Positions 51,501-63,100 are shown, counted from the stretch's first letter. The stretch is 64,000 bases of DNA from Chondrosia reniformis (GCA_947172415.1 OX359193.1:4210501-4274500); one strand, 5' to 3'. Made by a program: numbers and translations. The notes: a model not told the origin generated them from the letters alone.

Positions 51501-54500
51501 TGGGCTCTGCATAATAAAACCCCTGAAAAGTGGATACCCCTATAATAAGGATAGTTTGGGAATGTCCCAAAGTGTCCAGATTAGAGGGGTTCCACTGTAT
51601 AGCCTATAATAATGTCATACCTCCTCAACTTTCAAAAGGAACACTGAAATCTGGAATTGCATTGATCATGCCTTTGGTATCTGACCCTGCATTACTTCTC
51701 CCTTCACAAGGAAGTGTGCCACTTCTGCGGCGAAGCAAGCTGGGTTCTGAGAGCCATGGATGAGACCTACAACTATGACTTTCCCACAAGCGTCAAAAAC
51801 ATTATGTTCCAAGGCTGTAAACTGTGAACAGGAAGCATGCCATGGGATAGGCAATGGAATATGCTTCCATTATCTCCCATAGCTTGGAAGAATAACTAAA
51901 ATAGCTCCCTTTTGGGCCCTCCCTTCGTCCACTGCTGGTTCACCAATGAATCTGACTTTTAATTGTAAGCGAGGCTTAAATAATTTTCCTGAGAAAGATT
52001 CCATCATATCCTGAAACAAAGAAGACCTGCAGATGTTAATTCGTTAATTGCCTTCAGTCTCTTGCAGTATTGCCTTTCTATGCTCCTCTAAAACAGCTAA
52101 TTTTATCATCTAGCTCTCTGTCGGTTATGTCAGTATAGTTCTCTAAACCCGGATCCATTTGTGCTGATGTTGCTAATTGAGCTATTTTATTGTATAGGGT
52201 CTTACAACTAATACCAAGAATGTCTGCTATTTTTGATTTAAACAAGTATTTCGAGTTTAAAAACTCGTGGGGCTGCCGCCCCCCCCGAATTAGCTCGAAC
52301 TACTTGGCCGCATCGTTGGGATTTAATGTATATATTCGTAATACTAACGATTGAGGACGCTCAAGTGTCCTGAACTTTATAAATAACGATGGAAAAGCTT
52401 CGTAAACTAAAGCTTCCTGAATGCCGCCATTTGCAAAAACGATGTATTGACGTATAAATTAAGTGTTACTATAGTTGCGTATGAACCCGTATTATATATA
52501 TATATCTTTCCGTAACATGAAGCCGTACAACGTAATCGGCAAATGAAAGCAATATAAGGGGCTGCCTGTGGCAGCCCCTAAAAATTCATTGACTTAAGAT
52601 ACTTGATATCTTCAACACTAACTTCCAAAGAAGGGCTTCCAATGGTTTGAGATGATTCAGCCGTTTTTTGGTAAAAGATAGTACATGTGTCATATGTGGA
52701 TATCCCTCGGTAATAATTTTTAAATTGGATTGGCAGTACTTTTGCATGGTCACATGCACAGTTCATGACACCATGTGACAATAGTGTGACCACACATGCA
52801 TTAAATATAATAAATATCAGTATCATATAAATATCACCATTTTGATAGGCTGCGTTTTCAGTCATGTTTTTTCACAAGAGGCACCCCATAGTATGGGAGC
52901 CAATTTTCTTGTTTTAGCTTCACATTTCAAAAGCTCATATCCACCAACAAGTAACAAATCATAACCGAAATATACCTAATCAAAAAAATGATTTGCCCAT
53001 CAATCAATGTCAGCTTCACTGGATGAAATGACTTTAAAAAAATGCTCATACCCTATAATGAGAGATACTCGTTGCATATTGCGAAAATATTTGTAATGAA
53101 GGAAGAGTGATTGAATAAGCGCAGTTGAGAAATTAAAGATTATTTAAATTTGACATTTGTGTAGAGAAAGGTGTTGATAGCTCTACCTTATATGGAACAA
53201 AATACAAAAGAAAATTAAAAAGCCTAGTAACTGTACTAACTGTATACAAAACTCAAACAAATAAGTGAGTAACTATAAAAGTAAATAGTATTACATACTA
53301 CTAAAGAAACTGCAGTTAGACTGGCCATGCAGTTTATGTAAAAAAGTGGTTGACTAATGGCTACTGATGATCAGGAATGGGTGTAAATAAGCAAACCAAA
53401 GTTTTGAAGAATAAGCTACTTGTGTTGAGCATTCATCTTCATTCTGATGGCCTCATCAACAGCAATCATGCCTGTTGTGAAATTTGGCCGCTTTTCTGAA
53501 TATAATTTGGGTAAGCATGTTAGTAGCAATTTCCTTTCCTGCTTTGTCTTAATCCTGACTGTGGACTTGTAAAATATCTCTCTTCAAAATGTTGTATCAC
53601 TAAATTATATGGAGGGTCTTCAAAACACCTGTTTCCTTGCATGGAAAACGTTCCTGGCAGCAAGAACATACGCTTATGTTTCCATGGAGAAACATCAGTT
53701 TAAATGGCGGTGGAGGAGATGGAAGCATTGGCTGTAAAATGTTTGAAGCACTGCGTATTATAGCTGAAGAAAGAGGTATTTGAGTTGGTGTTACCATTCA
53801 GGGTAATCTTATGTTTGGTAAAATACTACTAGATGGTTGCCCTGAAAAACATGGTGGTGCAGCTACTGGAGATGGCTGTTGCTGGATGCTTGTTGGGATA
53901 GGTACTGGTGTAGTGGTGGGCTGTTGGTGGATAGGTACTGGTGTAGTGGTGAGCTGTTGCTGGATGCTTGCTGGGATAGGTACTGGTTTTGTTGTTTTTT
54001 CCAGTGAGGTAATGGTAGTCACAGGAATTGTTGTGGACTTTGCCTTACTTTGTGGAAGACGTCCACCTTTTTTCCCTGCACCAGGGGACATTCCATGCTT
54101 GGCCATCTGGAAGAGGTTTGGGGCTCCTTGGAACTTTTTGTGATGTGCTTAAGAAACCTCTGCAGGTCTCCATTGACATGAGCAGCTGCCACTGTGTGTG
54201 AGCATATTCCAATTGATTTAAAGTGCAGGCAGCGATCATCACAATGGTATTCAGCAGAACCGGGAAGTGATTTCCACTTCACAGTATGGGCTGAGAAGTA
54301 GATGGTGAAAGTACAAATAAATCTAGTATACTGCCACCAGGAATACTAGAGAGTACTTGAGGGTCGCTGTCAATTGTCCTGACTTCTGCCAAATACCCTC
54401 TACTGTTTCCTGGGGAAGGTTGAGTATCTGTACTGCCTGCTAAGCTGACACTGTTAGCTCAATTTCTTGCAATTGCAGAGCAGCAGCCTTGGCCTTAGCT

Positions 54501-57500
54501 TTCCCTTTCTTGTTTATAGTACATGCTGCATCTGCTGCAGGAAGTGAAATAGTGCAACTGTGAAATTTCTGGAGATGGATCTTCCGCTGTTCCTCAGACA
54601 TCCTCCACCATTTACCATCTGTGATTTCCATAGACTTATATGGTTTACAGATCTCATACTTTCCACCACCGACGATTGCTTTTTCTACTTCACCCAGCTG
54701 TTGTGCCACAAAATCTTTCATGGTATTATAAAGTTGGCCATTGTAGCTTCGGGAAGTTAACTTTCTTCTTCAGAGTACTGTTTATTGATTCATTCAGGTT
54801 TGTGTAGTATGGTAATGGTGAACTCCCTAGTCCAGCAAGCTCCCTGGCCTCTCTGAGAGATCCTTCACAAAAATCATTAGACTTGTTGCGAATGAACCAT
54901 GAATGGAAAGATGGCTGTTGGTCCAAGCCAAAAAAACCTTTTTCTCAGATCCCAAATAGATGTTAGGGTTTCCAATTTGGCCAGAAATTCCTCTTCATCT
55001 TAAGAGTCAATAAGACCTGGTTGATGGGTACCTGAGTCGTCCATGTAGCCAAAGATAACAAGATTGTATACCTTCTGAGTGGCTGAAGGAAAATCCTTAC
55101 TTTGTAGGTGGCGTTCTATATTCTTTTGTAGATGTTGAAAGCACCTTAACAAATTTACACACTACTGTTTCTATCTTACAGAAGGTCTGAAGTAATTAGT
55201 GTTCATTCCTTAACATGTATTACGCATACGGACTGGAGCACCATTCTGTAGCAGTATCAACACCTTTTTATGTTATAGCTGGTGCATATTATTTTATCTT
55301 TAGTAGTGCGTATTTCGGTCACGATTCGTTCGTTCTCTTCCTTATTATTTAAATTTTAATAGTGCGTATTTTGGTCACGATTCGTTCGTTGTCTTCCTTA
55401 CTATTTTAATATCATAAGTTTGGCAATGCGCTTCAAGTATCTGTCGTTATAGCGAGTAGACATTTATTCAGTGTAAGTCATTCCGTCAAGCAAAGACAAC
55501 GTTGATTGATCGTTAAGCTTGATGAACGAATTTCCATTTGGCCATACTAGTTGACTGCCATTTTCATTATTCCACTATTCTGTATTCTGTATTTCCCGTT
55601 TTAAAAACCCCCCTAAATTTAACCCCGAGCATCACTGTTATGACTTATGCCATTCAGTGATCTCATACAATTCCAAAGGTCAAGTTCAATCATATATCAG
55701 GATGTATGGTTATAGATCGTGATGTATGACTAGGTATACGTAATACGCAAACACATGCCTCGCTTCTCAACCATGCAGAAAGCTTATCAGTCAAATGGTG
55801 TATAAGAAAATGTACATCATCGCTACATATATATTATGAAGAGCATATGTGAAAGTGAATGCGTAAAAGGAATAATAAACAATACTGTTGATATAGGGAG
55901 ATTGGAGGTGTTTACTCTTTCCAGTGGACACACTGGTGATCACCTGCCTATTGTTGTAGCGGATGTTAAATGGTGGAGCAGTTAACAGTACATCAACAGT
56001 GATCTCATCCTGTGGCTTCCCAGTCATCTTGGCAAGCTGTGGTCCGAAGACCTGCAATCCTTTCTGGACAATAATTTTGGCTGGCAATTGTTGCATACAT
56101 TTGTCTAAGCTCTGTGGCATTGAACACTTTATACAATATCCAATGTTGGCTCACTTTGATTCAACCTTTGGTTTGCTTAGGACCTGATAGTAGCTGAGTC
56201 GCTGCAACCTGTCCCTCTGCTCTTCTGTTTCAGTAGCCAAGCGTAGTTGCTGGCCTTAACTAAGGCACGCTCACCTGGCCTTCCGTTGATCCTTTTTTTC
56301 TGTAGCCAAGCGTTATTCCTGATAAGATTTTAGGCTTTGCAGCCTGGCGGCGCGTTGTTGAACCGTTTCTTTAGCCCTGCGTAGCTTCTTCCTCAGGCGG
56401 TCTGCAGCCAAACGAGTATGGCAGCCATTTGTTGCAAAAGTTCAAAAAGAATACGGGCGCTAAATGACAAAAATAACAAGAGTGAAAATGCACATAGGTG
56501 CAAATGCACATAGGTGCAACTCAGCACACGTTAACTTGCACCTGCCAAATCAGCACGCGCTAGGTGTAGCTAGACAAATTAGCCCGCCCGAAATCAACTA
56601 GATAAATTTACTTGTAAAAATGCGTTTTTGCTGCATAATAGCTTATATGTTACATAATAACTTATTATTATGTAACATGGCAGAAGCCCATGTCAACACA
56701 GATGTGGAAACAAGTAAGTATATACGATTTTTGCGATAAAGACAGATTCCAAAAGGGTATTGAGTGTTGACAGTGAATCTAAGCTGTTTTTTTTTCTGAT
56801 TTCTTCCTTGTTAACATGAAGTTTATTCTTATGTGAAGTAAAAGATCCGCCGTTATACATTTCTGTTTCATCAGACCTCCTAAACGTACTATTTCAAGTT
56901 CTCAGGAGTTGCGATTTAAACAGTAACAGCAGTGACATTGAGATTATAGACAAAATTATGATAGAACAGGAGCTCTGTGATGAAATCTTATCTCAACACC
57001 TTAGTTCAATCTCTCTATCAACATCCTATTATTCAACATTGTCTGAACTGCACTGGCATTACTGGCCCACTGGATAATTAAATTAAATGGTGTTGAGAAC
57101 GGTGTCTCAACTAATTATATAGGCCGTCCCAAGAAGAGTGTAAATGTTGAGCTTGTAAGTTGTCAATAAAGTGTCTATATATATGATCTTACGTGTATTA
57201 TAGGTACATTTTATGTTAGGTTGAATTTTAAGAGAAATGAAACTTTTATGGGATCAATGTGCTGATATTCTGATGATGTCAAGGACAACTTTTTTGAGAA
57301 AAGGTCATGAGTTAGGGCTAGTTAGGATATAGGTCATACTCTGATATATCATCCAATGAACTGGATGCAGTAATCCAGCGACTTGCACAACAATACCCAA
57401 GTTCTGGGACTGTTATAATCTGGGGCATTTAAGAAGTTTAGGAATAAATGTACCAAGAAGGAAAACGTACGGGATTCTTTTTTGAGAGTGAGCTCATGTT

Positions 57501-60500
57501 CTGTAGAGCAACATGTATCAACAACAGTGACAAGACGTACATATAGTGTCCCTTCATCTAACTGTCTCTGGCACATAGATGGCTTACATTGTTTCATTCG
57601 TTGGATAATTGTTATTCATGGTGGTATAGATGTTTTTTCTCGGCTTGTAATATACCTATCAACTTCAACCAACAACAGAGCTAGTACTGTAGTAGTCCTG
57701 CTCCTGGACCATCCACTTACCTTCTGTATGCCAGCTTAAATCTCAAAGTCAGCCATATCAGCTACAGCTGTCTGAGCAATAGGCTCCTGGAAAACTCTAG
57801 CAGTGAGGGCCTGAGCCACATAAACCAATGCTAATGATATGCAATTTCCAAGCAAAGCATAATCACCATTTTTAGTGACATCATGTTATGCGCTAGTAAG
57901 CGTGCACCTTCAGGCCCAGTAAATATGCTGTTATCGGCTGAAACTACAGGCCAAAGAAGTGTAAAAATTCTCGCAAAGGCCCCCCTGCATCTTGGGCATC
58001 TTCTCCAATAAAACAAATATCTAACCCTATGTCAGGGTTAAATGATGCTCGTCTAAGGGCTCGTTTGGTGTCTTCCCAGATATGGCGCCTCCTAAGAGTA
58101 ATTTTTTGACGATCTGCATACATTTCCAATTAAACAATGTTGTCCCTGTGACTTGTGAGTACATCTTCCAATCTTTCTGGTACAGTAACTGGAGAACTGA
58201 TGTTATAGATCGATATAAAAACACATGTTAGGTTATGTTCTAATTGTCAATTGCCTTACCTAATATCTGTTTATCTGTTTTTCTGTTTTCCTCGACTTGC
58301 TGGGTCAGCATATTGTCATCACCATCATCATTTTCAATGCACTCATGATCACTGTCTGTCAGCAAGTTCACAAATGTACTAATATACAGTGCAGTCCACT
58401 TAATTCGAATCCATTTTCGACGAATTTCGCCTATTTCGAATAGAACTACGGTTCCCTGTATAGTCCCAGTACATCAATTTTGTTGGGAATTTTCGTTTAT
58501 TTCGAAGAGAATACGGAAGTATGTTTACACAAATAAGCGAAAGTTATTTCACTCAAAGTTATTTATGCGGCAATCGCACCTTTAACGGTTAAGAATTTTA
58601 GCTAATTCGTCATAAATCATTCTCAGTGCGGTGTTATTCTCCAGCTATGCAACGTTCACGGTACCAATCACTTACCCTCAAACGAAAACTAGAGATTATC
58701 AATCTCGTGGACAACACTCCATCTGGAAAGAAGAAAAAGGACATTGCTACTGAAGTAGGTGGATCAAACTGCGCATGCGCTAAGAACATGTGCCCAAGTA
58801 TTAAACATTGCTGATTTGGGAGGTGCAAGTTAACCCATGCTGATTTGCACCTATAGATCATGATACAGTCAACTCCTGATATAACTAACACCAAAATCCC
58901 AGCATAATTGTTCATTATAAGAGAAGTTCTTTATAATTACGAAATGTACGTTATTTGCATATAACTATACAAATAAACTACTCATCAGTGCAGTATGAAT
59001 ACAGCAAACAGCTGTAGAATGCTTACAAAATTAAAATTTCATAAAATAGTATATTAATGGTAGTCAGGGTGTCCGTTGCAACTGAAAATTCATCACAAAT
59101 ACCCGGGAGTACATCTACACAAGATTTCATCACCAAAGCAGGCTTCTCTTGCCACGTTATCAGCCAATACTCCAATCTTTGATTCAGTCTGTAAATCAGG
59201 ATATCATACATTGTTATTTTGTGCTCACTGAGGTATGGGAGCACATTGTGTTGCTGGTGGCAATTGTAGGCCTCTAACATGGTGGTATTCTCTTTCATTT
59301 AGAGCCTGAGACTGATTGAAACTCCATTCTTCCTGTACCAGTCCTGCACCATACTGTGTATGTGCAGGTATCACTGGTGCTACATGGTGTTGTGGTAATA
59401 GCTGCTCTGGTTCAGCAATACTCAGTGAGAACTGCTGTGATGCAGGACCATGGATGCACTGAACAGTCTGCTTGTTTAGCTGCACCTTAATTTGCTGCAC
59501 ATCTTTAGTAGATCCTTTATAGTGTTCATCATATTTTTAATGTGGCCTCCATGTCTCTGATATGCTTCATTGGTGCGGATGTTTTCTGTGCATTCCCATA
59601 GTCAGTCACATCCAGGATTTCTCCTGTTGGAACTTGGTTTTCTTTATCATGATTATTTTTTGACTGCTTACTTTTTGGCTCAGACTTATGGGATTTAGCT
59701 GGGCCATGTTTTCTTGCCAGATTATTTTAGTTCATCTGGATTCCATTCAGCTGCTGAATTATCTTCCTATTCCACTGTCTATTGTTCATCAGTTTCCTGG
59801 TGCAGATCTGGAATCTCAACAGGTGTGTCCAAAATATCAATCTCAGGAAGGTCAAACAATATTTCATCATCATTATGTGTAACATCAACTAAACCATCCA
59901 AAATTTGGTTTTCTTTAAGCTCAATATCACCCTTAGAACCTATCAGTGGAAAAGGAATTTTATGCGCCAAATCACACCATATTTTGCTTGACAGTTTGTA
60001 TAAACCTACCCAAGTTAAATAAAATACCAAGGTAATTTCTTGTACCCGTTTTAATGTTGCATTGTTAATTCAAGATAGGAGGGCGGGGTTCAACTACATA
60101 TGTTCTTGATGTCCACAATACTGACACAGTCTTCCTCTGTCCAATACACAAGTGCATGATCCTCTGAAGGTATAGTTAAGAGCACTGAGGGAAGTTTTGC
60201 TTCAGGGTAATTACTTTCAAAATGGTAAATGTAATTTGTACACACGTATACAAAACCGTCTTTCATGTGGCTAATATACATATGTTTTCAGGTTTAAACG
60301 ATATACATATGTGTCTACCAACTCTGTGACCTGTACGTACCAGAGAACACTCGTATCCATAGCTGTATCCGTAGCTGTATCCGTAGCTGTATCCGTAGCT
60401 GTATACGCCTGTACCGATAAAGAAAAATGCCCATATCACTATCCCGTTCTTTTTACTTACTACGCCTGAACTTTTACAGAGCTATGCCAGTAGCCGTATT

Positions 60501-61736
60501 TGTACTATGCCCATACTGCTACCCATCCATAGTTTGCAAAACGTTTAGTGCTTTATGATTTGTATTGTATATCTGGATTTCTCCCACCCACAGCGGATTC
60601 TCTGTATTCTCTGTAATTCTTCATATGGTTATAATTACAGTAAACTTCAAAGTAGACAGTATAAGATCAAGGAATGGTTTAATAGAAAAATGGCAGCTGA
60701 ACATTACATATCACTTTGTAAATTTTAATAGAAAGAGATCAAGTGATTTGTTCTTTTAATTTACTTAGATCTTGTATGTAATTACTTGTTTCATTTGAAG
60801 GTTTTATCTTGTTTACAGCTTTTTTATTACTCACAGATATACATTTGGGACCCAAAGACTGGAAAGCAATTGGGCAAAACTCTGTCAGGACATACTCAGT
60901 GGATCACTTGGATATCTTGGGAACCCATTCACATGTACGTATGTTATAGAAATGTTTGTACCTCTATTCAATTATCTTCTCTGAGTCTAAAACTAATGTT
61001 CAGTTTGCTAGTGAAATGATAGTACCACTTTATTTTGTATAAAATTCATATACATGTACGTATGTATATAGAAGAATCTGTTTCATTTTTGATTTGTCTC
61101 TTATATATATGTACATATACATCCATTTAGAAAATCTGAGGGCCGCCTTTTGGCCAGCTCCTCTAAAGATTGTACAATACGAATATGGGACGCCAATGTG
61201 TTCCTTTGCGTTAGAGTGCTGGGTGCCCATACCCATTCTGTTACTTGTGTGAAGTGGGGCGGGGAAGGACTCCTCTATAGTTCTAGTCATGACAGGACAA
61301 TCAAAGTTTGGAGAGCTTCAGATGTGCGTGTTCACCTTTTTGTGCCCTTTTTGTTATTAGAAGTTGTAATACCAATCTGTTGCTGGTTCCTTTATTTATG
61401 TAGTGACGTTTTTTGAATCCAATTAACTCGTTAAAATAGCACTGGTAAAATTACACATGTAGTCGCATAAGGAAGGATGGCATCATTTATTTGTCACATG
61501 TGACCACCCCAAAGCTCATAATGCAATATAATATGTATATGGTTAAAGTTTATTAACTTCTGTTGCTTCCTAAACAAAATATTTAATGAACTACCAGTGT
61601 ATTTATAGTTGCATTGAATGCCAAATATTTTGCGGTTTACAGTATGGATGCATGTTTATTATGGTGTGTACAGAAAGATGTCTTATTTTATATCTAGGGT
61701 GTACTGTGTAGAACACTCCAAGGTCATGGACATTGG
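45515..61736 (+). CDS. NLE1: Notchless (NLE1), 60S ribosome biogenesis WD40 protein, 3' end outside the window
   Basis: Exons 45515-45661, 46072-46292, 46997-47076, 47135-47211, 60837-60934, 61131-61323 and 61698-61736 join in frame. The NLE domain comes first ([20 protein letters not shown], then [15 protein letters not shown]). WD40 blades follow: [87 protein letters not shown] and [19 protein letters not shown]. In the nucleus NLE1 binds the MIDAS domain of MDN1/Rea1 to release assembly factors from pre-60S. The C-terminal blades should lie beyond 64,000. The 13.6-kb intron after 47,211 is filled with retro- and DNA transposons. Confidence 0.9.
46561..46604 (+). ncRNA. Hammerhead-like motif, second dispersed-repeat copy
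   Basis: CCATA (46,563-46,567) precedes CTGATGAG. Then come CCC, loop AAAA and GGT (stem II), TAAAAAGCTGTC, and TGTGG, which pairs with CCATA (one G-U). Core decay: GAAA reads AAAA. The strong stem I supports a hammerhead ancestry for the repeat family seen at 3,618. Confidence 0.5.
47241..47255. repeat. Target-site duplication of the Penelope-like element (left)
   Basis: TACAGAACATCTTCT is repeated exactly at 49,692-49,706, immediately outside the right end of the element. Confidence 0.7.
47342..47382 (-). ncRNA. Hammerhead-like motif, left end of the Penelope element
   Basis: On - it reads CTGATGA, AGGCCACA, loop GTA, TGTGGCC, GAAATGAT, AGTA. Stem II is perfect. Stem I pairs UACU with AGUA. 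The base preceding the cleavage position is A where U is expected, so this copy is probably inactive. Confidence 0.55.
47563..49454 (-). pseudogene. Penelope-type RT/GIY-YIG ORF (frameshifted)
   Basis: The N-terminal piece is 49454-48975, followed by the RT body in three frames to 48,430. The intact C-terminal piece, 48525-47563, holds YVDD and the GIY-YIG nuclease. Penelope polymerases are related to telomerase RT, and the GIY-YIG nuclease nicks the target. At least three frame breaks are present. Confidence 0.75.
49606..49646 (+). ncRNA. Hammerhead-like motif, right end of the Penelope element
   Basis: TACT (49,606) is followed by CTGATGA, stem II GGCCACA, loop GTA, TGTGGCT, then GAAACGTT and AGTA. 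Stem I is UACU/AGUA. Stem III is ACGU, self-complementary without a loop, as in hammerheads that fold only as dimers. GUU would be the cleavage triplet. All core positions are intact. Confidence 0.65.
49692..49706. repeat. Target-site duplication of the Penelope-like element (right)
   Basis: Exact match to 47,241-47,255. Confidence 0.7.
49980..50620. other. NLE1 intron stretch with CGTA-rich repeat words
   Basis: From 49,989 (CACGGTACAAATCAT) to about 50,210 the words TACGCC, CCCGTA and GTACGC recur. They are related to 60,345-60,545, where GTATCCGTAGCT is repeated, and to the miniature element at 32,354. After 50,220 nothing is recognised. Confidence 0.4.
50623..51010 (-). pseudogene. Possible C-terminal fragment of the HECT-like family
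   Basis: The frame reads [20 protein letters not shown] and [20 protein letters not shown]. The last part resembles the segment after the HECT N-lobe in invertebrate HECT-like genes. The frame runs into unrelated sequence on both sides. Weak identification. Confidence 0.3.
52080..52270 (-). pseudogene. Integrase-core element, copy B (HTH fragment)
   Basis: On - it reads [20 protein letters not shown], then [19 protein letters not shown]. This is homologous to 41,830-41,970 of copy A ([17 protein letters not shown], then [13 protein letters not shown]). Only the helix-turn-helix part remains. Confidence 0.5.
52255..52580. repeat. GGGGCTGCC-ended repeat with terminal hairpins
   Basis: Left: CGAGTTTAAAAACTCG hairpin, then TGGGGCTGCCGCCCC. 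Right: GGGGCTGCC-TGT-GGCAGCCCC hairpin. The left end recurs inverted at 39,085-39,120. The inner part (TATGAACCCGTATTATAT, then GTAACATGAAGCCGTACAAC) recurs at 1-60 and about 3,480-3,540. It is a non-coding miniature element family with scattered, partly split copies. Confidence 0.55.
53060..53790. other. NLE1 intron stretch without identified gene
   Basis: AT-rich. On -, 53,600-53,797 continues weakly from the MULE-type gene with a Cys-containing peptide. Nothing firm. Confidence 0.25.
53790..55170 (-). pseudogene. MULE-type transposase C-terminal region with SWIM-like finger
   Basis: The reading from about 55,160 runs [67 protein letters not shown] and [18 protein letters not shown]. These are the parts after the catalytic core of MULE transposases. 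A SWIM-like site [20 protein letters not shown] and a Pro/Thr/Gln repeat (TTTPVPI...QQQ) follow. Several frame changes are present, and the DDE residues are missing. Confidence 0.5.
55791..56120 (-). other. Unidentified conserved-looking open frame
   Basis: The first 70 residues look protein-like ([20 protein letters not shown], then [20 protein letters not shown]) and then drift into AT-rich noise. A GTGTCCAC/ACTGG donor-like site near 55,925 could end an exon. Family not recognised. Confidence 0.25.
56190..56455 (-). pseudogene. Helitron-type N-terminal repeat fragment
   Basis: On - it reads [65 protein letters not shown]. This is the tandem RLAAET-EQR-RLQ pattern seen at the N-termini of animal Helitron Rep-helicase proteins. 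Stops separate the units; no Rep or helicase motif follows. Confidence 0.4.
56680..57735 (+). pseudogene. Integrase-core element, copy C
   Basis: [11 protein letters not shown] (57,122) matches [11 protein letters not shown] of copy A. After a gap, [20 protein letters not shown], then [20 protein letters not shown] (57,565-57,680) repeats the first catalytic Asp region. The remainder is lost. Confidence 0.5.
57740..58130 (-). pseudogene. HECT-domain fragment
   Basis: It reads [40 protein letters not shown] and [10 protein letters not shown]. After a frame change it continues [20 protein letters not shown], then [20 protein letters not shown]. The DAGGPLREF segment is the hallmark of HECT-type ubiquitin ligase N-lobes. 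The catalytic Cys lobe is absent. Confidence 0.5.
58387..58815 (+). mobile_element. Truncated Tigger/pogo element with CENP-B-like start
   Basis: TA-CAGTGCAGTCCACTTAATTC is followed by repeated TTTCGAA/AATTCG words. An ORF start at 58,647 ([20 protein letters not shown], then [12 protein letters not shown]) is the first helix-turn-helix of a CENP-B/Tigger transposase. It is cut off at about 58,760 by other sequence. A second TA-CAGTCAACTCCTGATATAAC terminus begins at about 58,863. Confidence 0.5.
59000..60800. other. NLE1 intron stretch with weak open frames
   Basis: On -, 59,225-59,500 (Gln/His-rich) and 59,779-60,030 (acidic, [15 protein letters not shown]) are open but unidentified. They may be exons of a decayed element gene. 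At 60,345-60,420 GTATCCGTAGCT is tandemly repeated. Confidence 0.25.
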
Positions 61737-61908
61737 GTTAGTCATGGAAGTCACTAAGTAATTAAGTAAATCTGTATATGTACTGTAAAGCAAATTCCTG
61801 CTGCATTAATACATGCAATGGAAGTGTACCAACCATACAAGGAGATAATGAGTCAGTGTGTATCAAAGTCATCTAAATGCTGTCTTCTATCAGTTTGCCT
61901 TATAGGTA

Positions 61909-63100
61909 CAGTCGATTTCAAAATTGTTGTCCAAATGGCGAATGGAAATGGCATGACGTCATAGCAAATGGCATGACGTCGTAACAAATGGCGAAGTTAT
62001 ATTATCGGCTACCATTTGACGATATAGCCTGGAGGCCAGACCATATATTCCTATAGAGAGGAAATCCATAGCATGCCTACTGTATTTTCAGAAGACCTTC
62101 TGTGGTGCATTGTTTGGCATCACATTTACAAGGAGGCTACTGTGGAAGAAGTTGCAGAAGCGTTGTATGTCAGTGAAAGAATGGTTAGAAGGATCATCAA
62201 TCTATTCTTAACAACAGGGAATGTGGCATGCAAAGCTAGTGTTAGTAGACTGAGAACGCTGACAAGCCTAGAAGAGACACTGATCCTCAATGTTATTCTT
62301 GAGAACCCAGGAATTTACTTGGATGAGGTCCAGAGGTGTATCTTGTAGAAAAAGTGGGTGTAGTGATATCTATACCTATGCTTTGCAGGAGTATGCAGCG
62401 GTTGGGACTGACAAGAAGAAGGATACGGCACATAGTTTTGCCCTGGTCTGAAGCACAGAGAGCTGCTTTTTCTGTCCGGATTGAAGACACTGATACTTCT
62501 TACTTTGTATGGTTGAATGAAACAGGTGTCGATCGCAGAGATGGTATGTGAAGGATGGGATACAGCATAAGAGGACACGCACCTATGAGTCAGAAGCTGA
62601 TGGGACGAGGAAAAAGGTTTTATGCCATAGCTTGTATGTCAACAATAGGCATTGAAGATGTTGCATTGCTTGAAGGTGGTGTGGATGGTAACAACTTTAG
62701 CAATTATATTGAAAGATCAGTTCTGCCTTTTATGATGCCATTTGATGGAGTGAATCCAAGGTCAATACTGATTATGGATAACGCATCAATCCACCATGGT
62801 GATCAGGTTCTGGATGTGGTAGATAATGCTGACTGCTTGTTGTGGTTCCTACCTGCTTATAGCCCTGACATGAATCCAATTGAAGAGGTCTTCAGTCAGG
62901 TAAAACGCTCACTGCAGAAAAATGCAGCTGTCTCCCAGTCATGTGAAAATCCGAGATTGATCATTTACTCGGCATTCCTACAAGTCACAGCAGCAAATTG
63001 TGTTGCATACATTGATGGAGTGAATCCAAGGTCAATACTGATTATGGACAATGCATCAATCCGCCATGTTGATATATGTCAGCAAGATTCCATCTGATCA
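61909..63100 (+). mobile_element. IS630/Tc1-like element with inactivated transposase
   Basis: A TA-CAGTCGATTTCAAAATTG terminus and ATGACGTC repeats precede the ORF at 62,073. The paired-type HTH region (EEVAEALYVSERMVRRIINL) is followed, after a frameshift near 62,340, by a DDE_3 core. In that core the first Asp is replaced (WLNETGVDRR, normally DETG) and a TGA follows at 62,549. The second Asp (ILIMDNASIHHGD) and Glu (YSPDMNPIEEVFSQVK) remain. About 60 bp around SILIMDNAS are duplicated at 63,010-63,070. It lies in the last visible NLE1 intron. Confidence 0.7.

Noticed and set aside
39085-52290. Inverted GGGGCTGCC ends at 39.1 and 52.3 kb as TIRs of a single 13-kb element
   Set aside because: The interval contains exons of two host genes, and the ends belong to separate short repeats.
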